Shown: one piece after another, positions 54,354-64,000 of the stretch
Numbering within the stretch: position 1 is the stretch's first letter
How the letters are laid out: each line of letters begins with the position of its first letter
Source: Corallium rubrum
Taxonomy: Eukaryota; Cnidaria; Anthozoa; Scleralcyonacea; Coralliidae
Direction of reading: 5' to 3'
NCBI GenBank assembly: GCA_964035015.1
Contig: OZ035997.1
Span: 26,362,788 to 26,426,787, forward strand
DNA: 64,000 nt
Notes under the pieces: generated by a model
What the model saw: only the letters and a program-made list of their open reading frames with translations
Told to the model about the DNA's origin: nothing
Databases searched by the model: none
Translations under genes and position numbers: made by a program

Positions 54354-57300
54354 ATGGCAAGTCCATCACCGAAAAAATCTTTGTCTGTACGATGTGATGC
54401 AGATGGTCGTCTGTCCATCCACATGAAATATAACCAGAATTTATATAAGTCTGTTGCCAATTTTTGTTTCCACATAAAAAACTTTGTCATTTTTAATGAC
54501 AACGTGTCCAAATATAACGGATACCTTCTAGATGTGGAGCGCCGCGATGGTGTTAAAATGTAAGTACAACTATTCAGTTTTGCTAGATTTTAGACTTTAC
54601 TCGACGTACGCTTATTTTATAATTTAATATTTTTCACAAGGGAATCTTTTGTTACCTGTGACGAGATGACGGTAGCAAAGCAGTTCAGGAGTGCCATCAA
54701 CCGCACATTTTCATGCAAAGGTGGTGTTCTATGGCAAGGAGTACAAGACAAACATCTCTGCACCTTCCTAATTAAGGCTACCGAAGAGTTGTGGGCCGAA
54801 GGAAATGGGCAAAGAAAAACGAAACAGGCAGCTTTGGTAATTGGGAGACAGCCAAACAAAACAGCATCGTTGCGCGAAAATACTTACGTATTCAACGAGA
54901 ATGTTCAGGTGAGCACGACAATCCGAGAATATATAGATTTATGAATTCAGCTTCTGCATGATTAAAGGTTTTTGCTTGGAATTTTTAAAAGAATTCTATT
55001 TTAAAGTTGACTACATTTTCTGTTCGACCGTATTTTTATATTCCTCGCTTTATAGGCCTTACTTTACGTTATTTTACTCTTCTTATGATTGCCTCTTTCA
55101 GTCGTTTGTTGAAGCTTCTCTAATTATACGTTCAGTCGGTGACGCTGTGCATCAGCTGCACCAAATTGTGCGTTTTTAGCGCTTCAAATGAAAAGTCGTC
55201 ATTAATACACAAGTTGTAGAGATGTTACTCTTCAGAGCGCAAAGCGAAGACTGTCTCGTTTAGACTATTTACATGGTGTTTTTAAAACTAGCAAATGAGT
55301 AGGCGTAAAAGCTATTAAGTATTAAACTTTGGCTAGGTGTGCGAAGTGTTTGTGTCAAAACAAAGGAAATTAAAAGGTAATGCTATTTAAGTACTTTTAA
55401 ATCTAGGCGAGTCTACTTCCTAAAAGGTTTAAGATAATTAAACTAAAAATAAAGTTTGTAAATGTTACAAAAGTAAATAAGCTCATTGCGCACGAACAGC
55501 ATAATATATCGGGTTTTTACTGTATATTCGCTAACCACTTAATAATTCGTATAAAGAGAAAACACTGATCAATTAATAAGACATTCGAAGCCTCAGAGAA
55601 AGGTACATAGGCGGAGGGCTGAACTTTGAGTGCCGAAGGCAGGAGAAACCTCTAGGGGGTCCTAGCATGCCCCCGGAAAATTTTGAAATCTTTAATTCTT
55701 GGCTCAGATAAAAACGGTGTTCTTCATTTTATTGGTTTCATTTTTACATTAAATTCTTATTTGTAACATAATTGACAGTCTCAAATATGGTCTACTGTTT
55801 GATAAACTACAGTATGCATAGAGAAGACATGCTGCATAGAGAAGTGCATGCAAGAAAATCTAAAAAAACACAGAAATATGGACCCTGGAAATGATGTACT
55901 AAAAGAATCTAATCCCAACTTTGAACAACCAAACCTCATTAATATAGCTTGCTAGATACATGTTTTTCCTGTTGATTTGTTGTGTGGTTAGTTTTTCCCC
56001 TTCACTTTTCCTGGGAGGTGAATACAAAAAAGAAATGTGCCCCCCCCCACCCCCCACCCCTCCCCCTCCAAAAAAATAGAATGGTCCGTCCCTAATAAGG
56101 CTTTGAAATAGACACCGTGAGATCACTGAAATATGATTGGTCCATTTGCTACTTTTGAATTTTCCAGCCAATAGAATGAAATAGGTTTACTTTAAGAATG
56201 CAAACATTCGTCAATGTTTTGGGTGGAAATCATGAGATGATTTTTTGCTGTGCATCATTGGCTTTGGTAATACTGTATAATCTAATTACAATTTAACTTT
56301 TATTATTAATTAGCTTGACCACAATGGAAACCATATTGTCTAAGAGGATCAAAAATATATTTGGATGGCACCGTACCTCAAGGGGATGAGTTTGGCCCAA
56401 AATGATAAGGCTATAAAAGAATACTTAACAACTCAGCCTATAATTTTGGAATTGCCACTAATCCAGCAGTGTAACTGGAAGGAATTTTTGTTAAAATCCA
56501 AAGCTTTTTTTGACACAAATTTCCTTTCTTTTATCATGTTCCTGGCTGGGGGAATCTCAGCCTTTCATTACCATCATGTTTTGCAGATTTTAGGTAAGTC
56601 TTCATATATATCATATAGACCCGTTACATGTAATTAACGTTGCAATTCATACTTGTTTCAAAGGTTAATTATTAACTCTTTCCTGTCCAAATGCTTCTTT
56701 AAAAGTATTTTATTCTAGCTAAATGCCAGATGATTTCATTCACCTCTGGGGAAGCCCTCAGACAGGAATGAGTTAGAGAGATAGTTTATAATTCATTCCT
56801 GTCCCAGGGCTTTCCCAGAGGTGAATAAAATTGTCTTGTGTTAAAACACTTATAACGACCAATTCGGACATTTGAGTTTATAACTCATTCCAGTATTGTG
56901 AAATGAAATATGAGTGGACAATTATAGACTGAAAGCCAGCCACCGATCTCAAATATAAAATATAATAAACAATCTGAAAGACCTGAAAGACTACAGAATA
57001 GTGACATTTCCACCTTGCAGGTTTTCTACCTTGCAGGTTTTCCACCTTGCAGGTTTTCCACCTCGCGCTCAAAATGATTTTTCATACTAAACTAAATTAA
57101 TTGCTAATTTATCACACCCACTATTTCTGGGTGGGCCTTTTGCCACCCTCCCAATTTCAAAAAGGCCCTGGGAACGAGGTTGCTTTGAATGGTTCCCCTT
57201 ATGGTTCCAAGGGGGGAAACGGTGAGTATATCAAGTGCATGCTAGTTTCTTTCACAGCTGTCAGTTCGGGTTCGTTTCTCACTCCCCTCAACTAAGTGAG

Positions 57301-58087
57301 CCATAAGAATGTATGCGAAGGAGGCTAAGTGCATGCAGGCAATGGCATATTGCGCGCGGCATCTTGTCAGTTGTGAACAAGATGTCTAGTAATTTCAGAA
57401 CTGCTCATTAAAATATATTGTGTACGTATGTGTCTATGTGATCAGATGTTGAATAAGCTTTCATTCGATGTATAGTTCAAGTTTCACCGTTATGTGAAAC
57501 TTGTTAAAATGTCAAAAATGTGTGAACCATTGTTCGAAATAATCAAATAGATAGGAAATTGACTTCTCGCATATTATATCAAACAGAAGCTATTGAAAAA
57601 TGCTATTTCGCGTAGAAATTTCTAGTTTATAGCAGAATGGAAAATATTTTTAAAATGGGGAATCGTCTGTCATTTGATTCATTGAATGAATGTATTACTG
57701 CCTTCGAATAATTACAGTGTATTAAACCTTCAGAACACTAAATGCATTTTAGTATTTCACTCTGGCTACCGTAGGATCCCGAAAGTAGCCCCCCCCCCCC
57801 CTACTTTCGGTTTTATTCGCTGTTGGGGGCCGCTACTTTCAGGTGGTAAAATACGTAAATCAAGTATTTGCTGTATTACATAAAACGAATTTAACAAGAA
57901 CGTGAAATATATAAAGTTTTGGTTTGATGTTTCCTTCTTCTATCAAGCCATTTTATCATCACTGTATCTGTGTATCACATGGAAGCATGTTTTTTTTCAA
58001 GAGAGCTGCTACCTTACAGGGGGCCAATAATTACGGGGGTGGGTGGGTGGGGGGGGGAGAGGTGGTATATATACATGTATATATACA

Positions 58088-58155
<68 letters not shown>

Positions 58156-61100
58156 TATATACATATATATATACATATATATATACATATATACACAGTA
58201 CAGTATATGCATACAGAATACATAATTTAAATTTAAATTTGATTTTTTTCTCTGTATGGATCCATTTTAGGATCTTGCTCTGTGCCCATGGCAGTAGGGG
58301 AGCCATCCAGTGGGAAATCTACTTCCCTCCAAATAATTAACAGACTTTTTGGAGGGAAGTTTATTTCTCAAACATCAGGAGAGTCACTCTCTGCAGAGTT
58401 GATGAAGACGAGTGTTCCAATCTGTTGGGATGATCCAACCCATCCGACAACGTTGAAGAACGTGTTAGTGTCAACATTCCAGAGGGGTGGACGTCAGACA
58501 AAGCAGAGTGGGGTTGAGCTGCCAGAGACAACGTTTATTCTTACTGTGAATTTCACTTTAGATGATGACTTGAGGTAAATATTATATTAAAATAATTATA
58601 TAATTTTAAAAATATCTACAATTGAACTGTGAAATTGTGCCACATGCAGTTTCATTTTTGGGGTGCAGTTACCAACTAATTAATAACTTCTGGCCAGGCC
58701 TTGGAAATGCTAGACCAAAGGGTCAACTGTTTGACGTTGTTATTACTGTAACTCTTGTGAATGTTTGCCTGAGTTTCATGTAAGCTGTCTTTACTTATTA
58801 CACCCCCCTAGTGGCCTTGTCACCTGTTTAATACATGTAGTGAGCTCAGATATAAGGAAGCAAATGCCAAGAATAGTATTAACTTAGCTTAATTAGTTCT
58901 GACCTGCATGGTCTACAATGCGAGTGTGAGGATGGTGTGTTTGAGAGACCTACTTTAAAGAGTGCTAGGCAAAGCTGAAAATGTTGGTGATTGATTTGCT
59001 GTAGTGATTTACTACCAGTTTAAATAATTAGGCCAGATTTAAATAAATCAATTCTATATTTGGTTTACTTTATACTTACTAAATTTGTTGTCACTTAATT
59101 AGATCATTTGAAAGGACATCACCAATATGGTTTGATAAAATCTTGGAAGGGGTGACCAATTTCCTTGACCTTAAACAAACCATGTTTGCTTTGGCTTCGA
59201 CAAAATGCATTCCAGATATCATCCGAATGGTGGATGATTTCACTCATGAAAACCTCAATACACATGTCCATTTCTTTGATGACAGATTGCAGGGCTTGCC
59301 AAATCGTCTGGCAAGTATTTATTCTGTGTACAGATTCTTTTTTTATAAGGTAAGGGTAAAAATAATACTATGTATTTGGAACTACAACACATTTCCACCC
59401 CAGGCAGTCAAAATGTACATTTATGTAAACATTGCCCTTCAATTAACCATTACTCCTCTCCCTGAGATGGTCCGTTTTCATTAATATTACGGACCTTTAT
59501 TTTCTTTGTGCGGTCTATGTTAGGTTGAAAAACATTACGCAATGTTCTGAAAAAATTACGCTACGTTTAAAACGTTACGCTACTTTCTTACTTTTACTTT
59601 ACACTCCGAGAAGTTACGCTTCAAACTTTCTTGAAAATTATGCTTCGTGCTAAGAAAATTACACTCCGTAAGAAAAGCTGCGCTACGTTCTAAGAAGTTA
59701 CACGCTACGTTCAGAAAAATTTTCGCTACATTTGACATGGCACGTTTTGAAAAATTACCCTACATGTACATTCAGAAAAGTCATGCTATGTTCAGAAATT
59801 ATCCTTCGTTCAGAGAGTTGCGCTACCTTCAAAGAAGTTAAGATACATTGGGAAAATTTGCGCTACGCTTCTAAGAAGTCACTCTAAAGTATGTTCTGAA
59901 ATGTTAACCTTACGTTGTAAAAAGTTCACGTTTCGTTGTGTTTTGACTTGTTACGGTACATGTGAGACGATGCTACGTTAGTCGTTACGCTACATTTTTC
60001 AAAAATGAACGATCTTTGCAATTTTTTGTAGAACTGCTTCGCAGTTTTCAGAAATTTTCATAATTTCTAAGCAATTTGCGATTTGCGAAGCGCTAATTGA
60101 TAGTGTATTACAGTCGGTTTCAGGTTACTTTTAACGGAAATGTTCAGAAGTTCGTTCCGAGGTTCACGCGTTTGTATTGAACTAGACATGCATTTGCAAT
60201 ATCCAAAATGTTGTAGTGCTGCGTAGACAGTGTAGAGTACGAGATGAAACAATGAAAGGTGATAAACTGCCAATAATATAATGTTTTATGCTGACGTTTC
60301 GAGCAAGGCACTTCATCAGAGCAGTATTTCTAGTAAGCAATCAAATGCCTAGTTCAATACAAACTTGTGAACGTCCGAACGAACGTCGGAACATTTCCGT
60401 CAAAAGTAACCTGAAACCGACCGTAATACTGTCTACAGAATCTTGAAAAAGTTTGTTTCTTATATAGATTATTCATTTGGCCAATGACCCAATCATTCTC
60501 AGCGAGATTGATTTGGATGACTACCTAGAAAAGAAATTCATCCCATATATTAAGGAGTTTTATGGGAACTCAATTAACACACAAGAGACTGTTGAGTCAT
60601 TTATCAGAAAGTTGGTGGATGGTATTAGATTGGCTGAAGTAGAGGAGATATCTGATGTAAGTACACAACAGCACCATACAACACCAATACTGTATGAGAA
60701 ATAACATTACTGTAGGCATGTACAGGTAACTTGGAAGCTTTAGTCGATCATGTTTGTTATAAGTTAAAGTAAGTCAACCTTAGTTATTTGAAGGGGAAAA
60801 GAATTTTAAATTATTAGTAGTACCTGACATATACTATTTGGATGCGATGATCAGCATAGTGGAAATCATATTTCCCACTTGATTTCCGGATTTTTCCATC
60901 CTTGTGTATCTGGACATTAACACTACGTAATTGTGAATTATAATTGCCACCTTTTTTTGTCTTTTTGAAAGTGTCATTACCGAATTAGGTCAGCCTGTAA
61001 CTATATAGATTTAAAGTAATGTTTTGATTTCCCCCCAATTGTTTAGATAAAAACTTGGTTGAAACCAAATGTCATATCTCGTCAATCAGCAGTTGGTGAT

Positions 61101-61422
61101 ACCATTCATGTCAACCTCCATAAAGCTTGTGAATTTCTCAGGAAAAAGGGAATAACAACAGACCAGAGACACATTAAGCAGCAAATTGCAGGCATTGCTG
61201 GTGCACATGTTAAATTTAGAACAAGCTTTCAAAATGATGGACATCAGGACCCCTGCATTAAAATTCCTCGCTCAGTATTTCCACCGACAATAGTGGAGGA
61301 CTTAGATAAAAGTATGTTGTATCAGTATATCTATTAAGTTTTGCCTCAAAATCAAATGGTTTCTAATTTTATATATACTGTAACTGCAGTGCTATACTAA
61401 AAGGGATTCTTCTATGGGAGCA

Positions 61423-61454
<32 letters not shown>

Positions 61455-63108
61455 AATTCCTGCATTCTGAGGGTTGATTTTTAAAGGTTATATAATGTCA
61501 TAAAAACTTGTGACTGTTCCAGTCTGTATCAGAACTCATACATGAAAACATTCATCTACGTCTACATTTATTAAGTCGGTAAAGTCGTCGGACATATACC
61601 AACTATAAACTAATATGTAAATACATGCATAAGTATCATAAATAACTATATAAATATTTTGGGTTTAGGAAAAATAAAACTAAACAGATAAATAAGTGAG
61701 TAAATAAAAACCTAAATCTAAAAATTAAGTATATTTACATGTAATTAGTACGCCTAATTTGGTTTTAAATATTAATATTGGTGAAAGAGTAGTTAATATA
61801 ATTTTCCTTTTATATCTCTATTGCTCTATTCTTTGTTCATTAATATGTTTGTACTTAAGCAAAAATAACTTAAGCAGTAATGTACTTAAGCAGTAAAGGA
61901 ACTTTACATGCAATTTTAGTTTGAGGTGTTTGCATGCATAGTAAGTGAACAAATGAAATTATGGAAGGTCTAAGTGAAGGTCTTCTTCATGTGAAGGTCT
62001 TCACAATTAAATTTGTACTTATTTAAATGTTTTCAAGGTTTCCAATTCGACCAAGACCGTCCAGTTGTCAATGTGGCAGATGACAAGATAAGAAAACTTG
62101 AAGAGACTTGTAATGCTCAAAAGGAAGAGTTATCGCGGTTAGAGAGAAAAATTGCAGAGATTAAAGCAACATATGGTACACAGACAACAAGACTGGAAGA
62201 ATGTTATGCAACCGAGGTCAGAAACCTCAGAAGCCAACATCAACAGGAAATAAGTGCCAAAGAGGCGGAGATTACACTGCTGAGAAACAAGTTAATGACT
62301 CCAAAAGAAACTGAGGAGAAAGATACGCAGACCGTCTGCCTTGTCGCTCAATTACCAAGTGCTGTTGGTGCACTGAACTCCCTAATTAATAAAGGTAAAT
62401 GTGCAATGACGGAAAATCATAGAGACAGGGTTCTACACTCATTCTTATTTAGATTATTAGTATAAATACACAGGTGATTATAGAAAATCGCGTGCACTGA
62501 TTGGTCGAGCTACTTCTGACTAATTCTCGATAATCACCTACGGCGTTTATTCAAAATGGCCACCAGTCAATTTGTCAATGTGACAGACGAGGAAATTAAA
62601 AGGAAAGAAAATGTTCCTAAAAGAACAAAAATGTGTATTTATACTAAAACAATTATTCGCCTCAGGCTCAGCGAATATTGGTTTGTCTCGACTTTGTCTC
62701 GGTTATTATTCACTGATATTCACCTTATTGTTAATTACTACAAATTATATCAACATTTTAATTAACATACCATATACCCCTAGGCCTAAACAGTACAGTT
62801 GTACATGAAAATAAATTGGTGTCTAGAGCAAAAGTATCCGGATTCACATTGTTTTTCAGCCTCATGGGAATAAAAAACGATGTGAATCCGGATACTTTTG
62901 CTCTAGTGTAAACGGGGTCTAAGTGATCTTTCTGTTTGTCTGAAGCAGACTGTCAGTCTATGATAAATCTCTATACTGTACAATTCTTTTCCCTCTGATC
63001 AATTTAGGATCAACTGATGGTAGTACAGAAAAAAGGACGAATTTAAATAACAAGAAAAAGAAGAAAAGAAAGAACAGCAAGGATTGTCTTGAAGATGGAT
63101 TGAGCAAG
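54354..63108 (+). CDS. Multi-exon P-loop ATPase gene with coiled coil and basic tail; in-frame stop in exon 3
   Basis: Exons inferred from GT/AG sites and matching phases: 54,354-54,559; 54,641-54,908; 56,314-56,593; 58,271-58,574; 59,103-59,349; 60,468-60,656; 61,047-61,311; 62,038-62,394; 63,008-63,108, probably continuing. These join to 739 codons in phase. Exon 4 encodes a Walker A ([19 protein letters not shown], residues ~260-278) and an acidic pair in VPICWDDPT (~300-308), then FILTVNF as a possible sensor. The arrangement recalls DUF927/SF3-type helicase ATPases, a weak match from memory. Exon 7 has a helical DNA-binding-like stretch ([20 protein letters not shown]). Exon 8 is a ~75-residue coiled coil. 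Exon 9 has a Lys-rich [12 protein letters not shown], possibly nuclear. Exon 3 contains TAA at 56,341-56,343, nine codons after its acceptor, between HIV and EDQKYIW. This is a pseudogene sign, a polymorphism or an error. Confidence 0.65.
55102..55179 (+). CDS. Possible alternative terminal exon of the P-loop gene
   Basis: A polypyrimidine-rich TTGCCTCTTTCAG acceptor at 55,089-55,101 precedes 25 codons ([20 protein letters not shown]...) and a stop, in phase 0 with exon 2. Splicing exon 2 to it would give a short 183-residue protein without the ATPase. It could also be a decoy. Confidence 0.3.
   Translation, partial: SFVEASLIIRSVGDAVHQLHQIVRF
55600..56110. repeat. Repeat related to the hAT-like subterminal sequence, in intron 2
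   Basis: CTAGGGGGTCCTAGCATGCC followed by CCCGGAAAATTTTGAAAT resembles 28,877-28,925 in the hAT-like element. A C-run block at 56,041-56,070 follows. Probably a diverged or partial relative; termini not resolved. Confidence 0.45.
56727..56828. repeat. Fold-back element in intron 3
   Basis: TTCACCTCTGGGGAAGCCCT... (from 56,738) recurs inverted, ending ...CAGAGGTGAA at 56,825. Arms of ~35 bp with a few mismatches. Confidence 0.65.
58068..58200. repeat. (TA)n/(ATATAC)n microsatellite in intron 3
   Basis: An alternating TA tract flanked by ATATACAT-type units. All overlapping Ile/Tyr frames are artefacts. A C-run inverted repeat (GAAAGTAGCCCCCC...CTACTTTCGG) lies at 57,779-57,808. Confidence 0.95.
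59515..59960. repeat. Degenerate ~20-bp repeat array in intron 5
   Basis: More than 15 loosely spaced variants of TTACGCTACGTTCAGAAAA and related words with variable spacing. No other copies in the window; non-coding. Confidence 0.7.
60105..60429. mobile_element. 325-bp MITE in intron 5 containing a Penelope-like 3' tail scrap
   Basis: GTATTAC(A/G)GTCGGTTTCAGG begins ~80-bp TIRs at both ends. The centre reads, on the minus strand, CTGATGAAGTGCCTTGCTCG followed by AAACGTCAGC, wording typical of Penelope-like 3' ends. It is either a chimera or a structure derived from a foldback of such a tail. Confidence 0.6.
62474..62551. repeat. Small inverted repeat in intron 8
   Basis: AGGTGATTATAGAAAATCG and TTCTCGATAATCACCT form a ~16-bp stem around a loop containing GATTGGTCGAGC; the pattern suggests a MITE. 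Confidence 0.5.
62822..62906. repeat. Hairpin with ~35-bp arms in intron 8
   Basis: CTAGAGCAAAAGTATCCGGA at 62,823 recurs inverted, ending 62,906. A TGTAAACGGGGTCTAAGTG tail follows outside. MITE-like. Confidence 0.7.
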
Positions 63109-63377
63109 GTATACAGCACAACCTCAGAGAAACGACCCAGGCATTAATCACATAATTAATCCCCACCCTTTGACGGGTTAAGTTTTGACAAGTTGAACCT
63201 TCAAGTTTATTGTTGCCAAGCATTTGAACCTTCAAAGCTGATTGGTTATTTCTGTATACTAACTTTTGACATAGTTTAAGCAAGTTTTAATTAAGTATCT
63301 AATATATACATTTTTAAGTACAAAAGAACATGCAGTTGTATAATAGAAGCAGAGCAAGTTGAAATTAAATATAAAGT

Positions 63378-63860
63378 TTACTTTTGGTAGTAGTGACTCT
63401 TTGTCAACTTCGGCAAAACAGGATTTCTGTTCATTTGGTGACAGCGTTCTGTGTATGCATTACGCCGTTTGATAGCACGGTGTAAATAGAAAAAATGGTG
63501 CAATCTTGGCATAGCACAAACAATTTTTTTATATCTACTTGCCCATACAAATGTTTGTTCTGCAGCCATCGAATTATATTCCTTGCTGATTTTTTTGTCT
63601 GGGTCAAATTCCTTCTTGCGTCTGGGGTCTTTATGGTTTCGCAAGTGAAGTCGATCTATCACCTTGCCAATATTTGTCCATGCTTTGTTTAGTGGTGCAT
63701 GGAATGGCAGGTCTGTCTTGGCAATTTTCATGCGGTTAACATTACACATGTTGTCATATGATAGGACAGTTTCACTGATAGTTTTCACAATTTCCTTGTG
63801 AGCGATACCTTTTTCAACCAGTGGGTGGAATTTTAAATGCATCCAGCATATAAATATCAC
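63378..63860 (-). CDS. KDZ-type transposase, C-terminal catalytic part (partial)
   Basis: 160 codons on the minus strand; the frame stays open upstream of the Met (SPTQAFVIFICWMHLKFHPL), so the start is not real and earlier exons or sequence lie past 63,900. Motifs: LSYDNMCNVNR (second catalytic Asp, yDxmC), DRLHLRNHKDPRRKKEFDP (His-rich zinc/insertion block) and NSMAAEQTFVWASRYKKIVC (late Glu in AEQTF), then HHFFYLHRAIKRRNAYTERC. This layout matches Kyakuja-Dileera-Zisupton family transposases, known from animals and fungi and often accompanied by Cys-cluster proteins. It ends at a natural stop near 63,378, antisense to the neighbouring P-loop gene and either in or beyond its last visible intron. 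No terminal repeats were found within the window. Confidence 0.7.
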   Translation of the reverse strand: MIFICWMHLKFHPLVEKGIAHKEIVKTISETVLSYDNMCNVNRMKIAKTDLPFHAPLNKAWTNIGKVIDRLHLRNHKDPRRKKEFDPDKKISKEYNSMAAEQTFVWASRYKKIVCAMPRLHHFFYLHRAIKRRNAYTERCHQMNRNPVLPKLTKSHYYQK

Positions 63861-64000
63861 AAAAGCTTGTGTTGGTGACTCAGATCTTAAATAGAGAATG
63901 TAAAATCCAAAAAGCTTTAAATAAAGAATGTATTTTGGGTAAAGCCTACCGCATAACTAAACGTATGAGAGTGTTGGCCATTTTACAATCTAAATATGTA

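Overview
This is an AT-rich animal genomic window: spliced exons with GT/AG junctions, dense microsatellites, and many nested transposable elements, mostly decayed. The mix (Jockey/CR1/L2-type LINEs, a Penelope-like element with GIY-YIG, a KDZ-type transposase, a Polinton-type packaging ATPase, a cnidarian-style TKL kinase fragment) suggests a marine invertebrate, most likely a cnidarian. That assignment rests on recalled family flavour, not on a search.

Region 1 (1-10,300) is mostly non-coding, with a LINE reverse transcriptase (RT) scrap at the left edge and several small fold-back/MITE-like elements. Region 2 (10,300-20,400) is one decayed LINE on the minus strand (LINE-A). It has been split by a Penelope-like element, by two long-TIR DNA transposons with 9-10 bp target duplications (MULE-like), and by a (TA)n tract. 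The second MULE-like element carries a protein kinase gene fragment, as a Pack-MULE does. Region 3 (20,400-32,820) holds further fold-back repeats, four LINE fragments, a 2.2-kb hAT-like element with a broken OTU-type gene, and a GC-rich MITE.

Region 4 (32,820-52,561) is the centrepiece. A 19.7-kb unit lies inside a LINE RT reading frame, bounded by the 6-bp duplication TGTATT and by 5'-AGTAGTATTATAG termini. Inside it sits a second complete unit of 9.66 kb (36,350-46,009), bounded by its own 6-bp duplication TGGGAT and by 5'-AGTAGTGAT termini. Length class, AG termini, 6-bp duplications and an A32-like packaging ATPase all fit Polinton/Maverick elements. Both units are head-to-head palindromes carrying mirrored copies of the same small gene set: a Cys/His-cluster protein with an HPSQ motif, and the zinc-finger packaging ATPase. 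I recognise no polymerase, integrase, protease or capsid gene. The inner unit centres on a satellite made of near-palindromic 30-bp units. Two members of one family share this architecture, and one inserted into the other with a clean target duplication. This implies that the palindromic dimer itself is the mobile form.

Region 5 (52,562-64,000) holds the 3' half of the interrupted LINE, then a multi-exon plus-strand gene (54,354 to at least 63,108) for a P-loop ATPase with a coiled coil and a basic tail. It has an in-frame stop in exon 3. A KDZ-type transposase fragment lies on the minus strand at the right edge.
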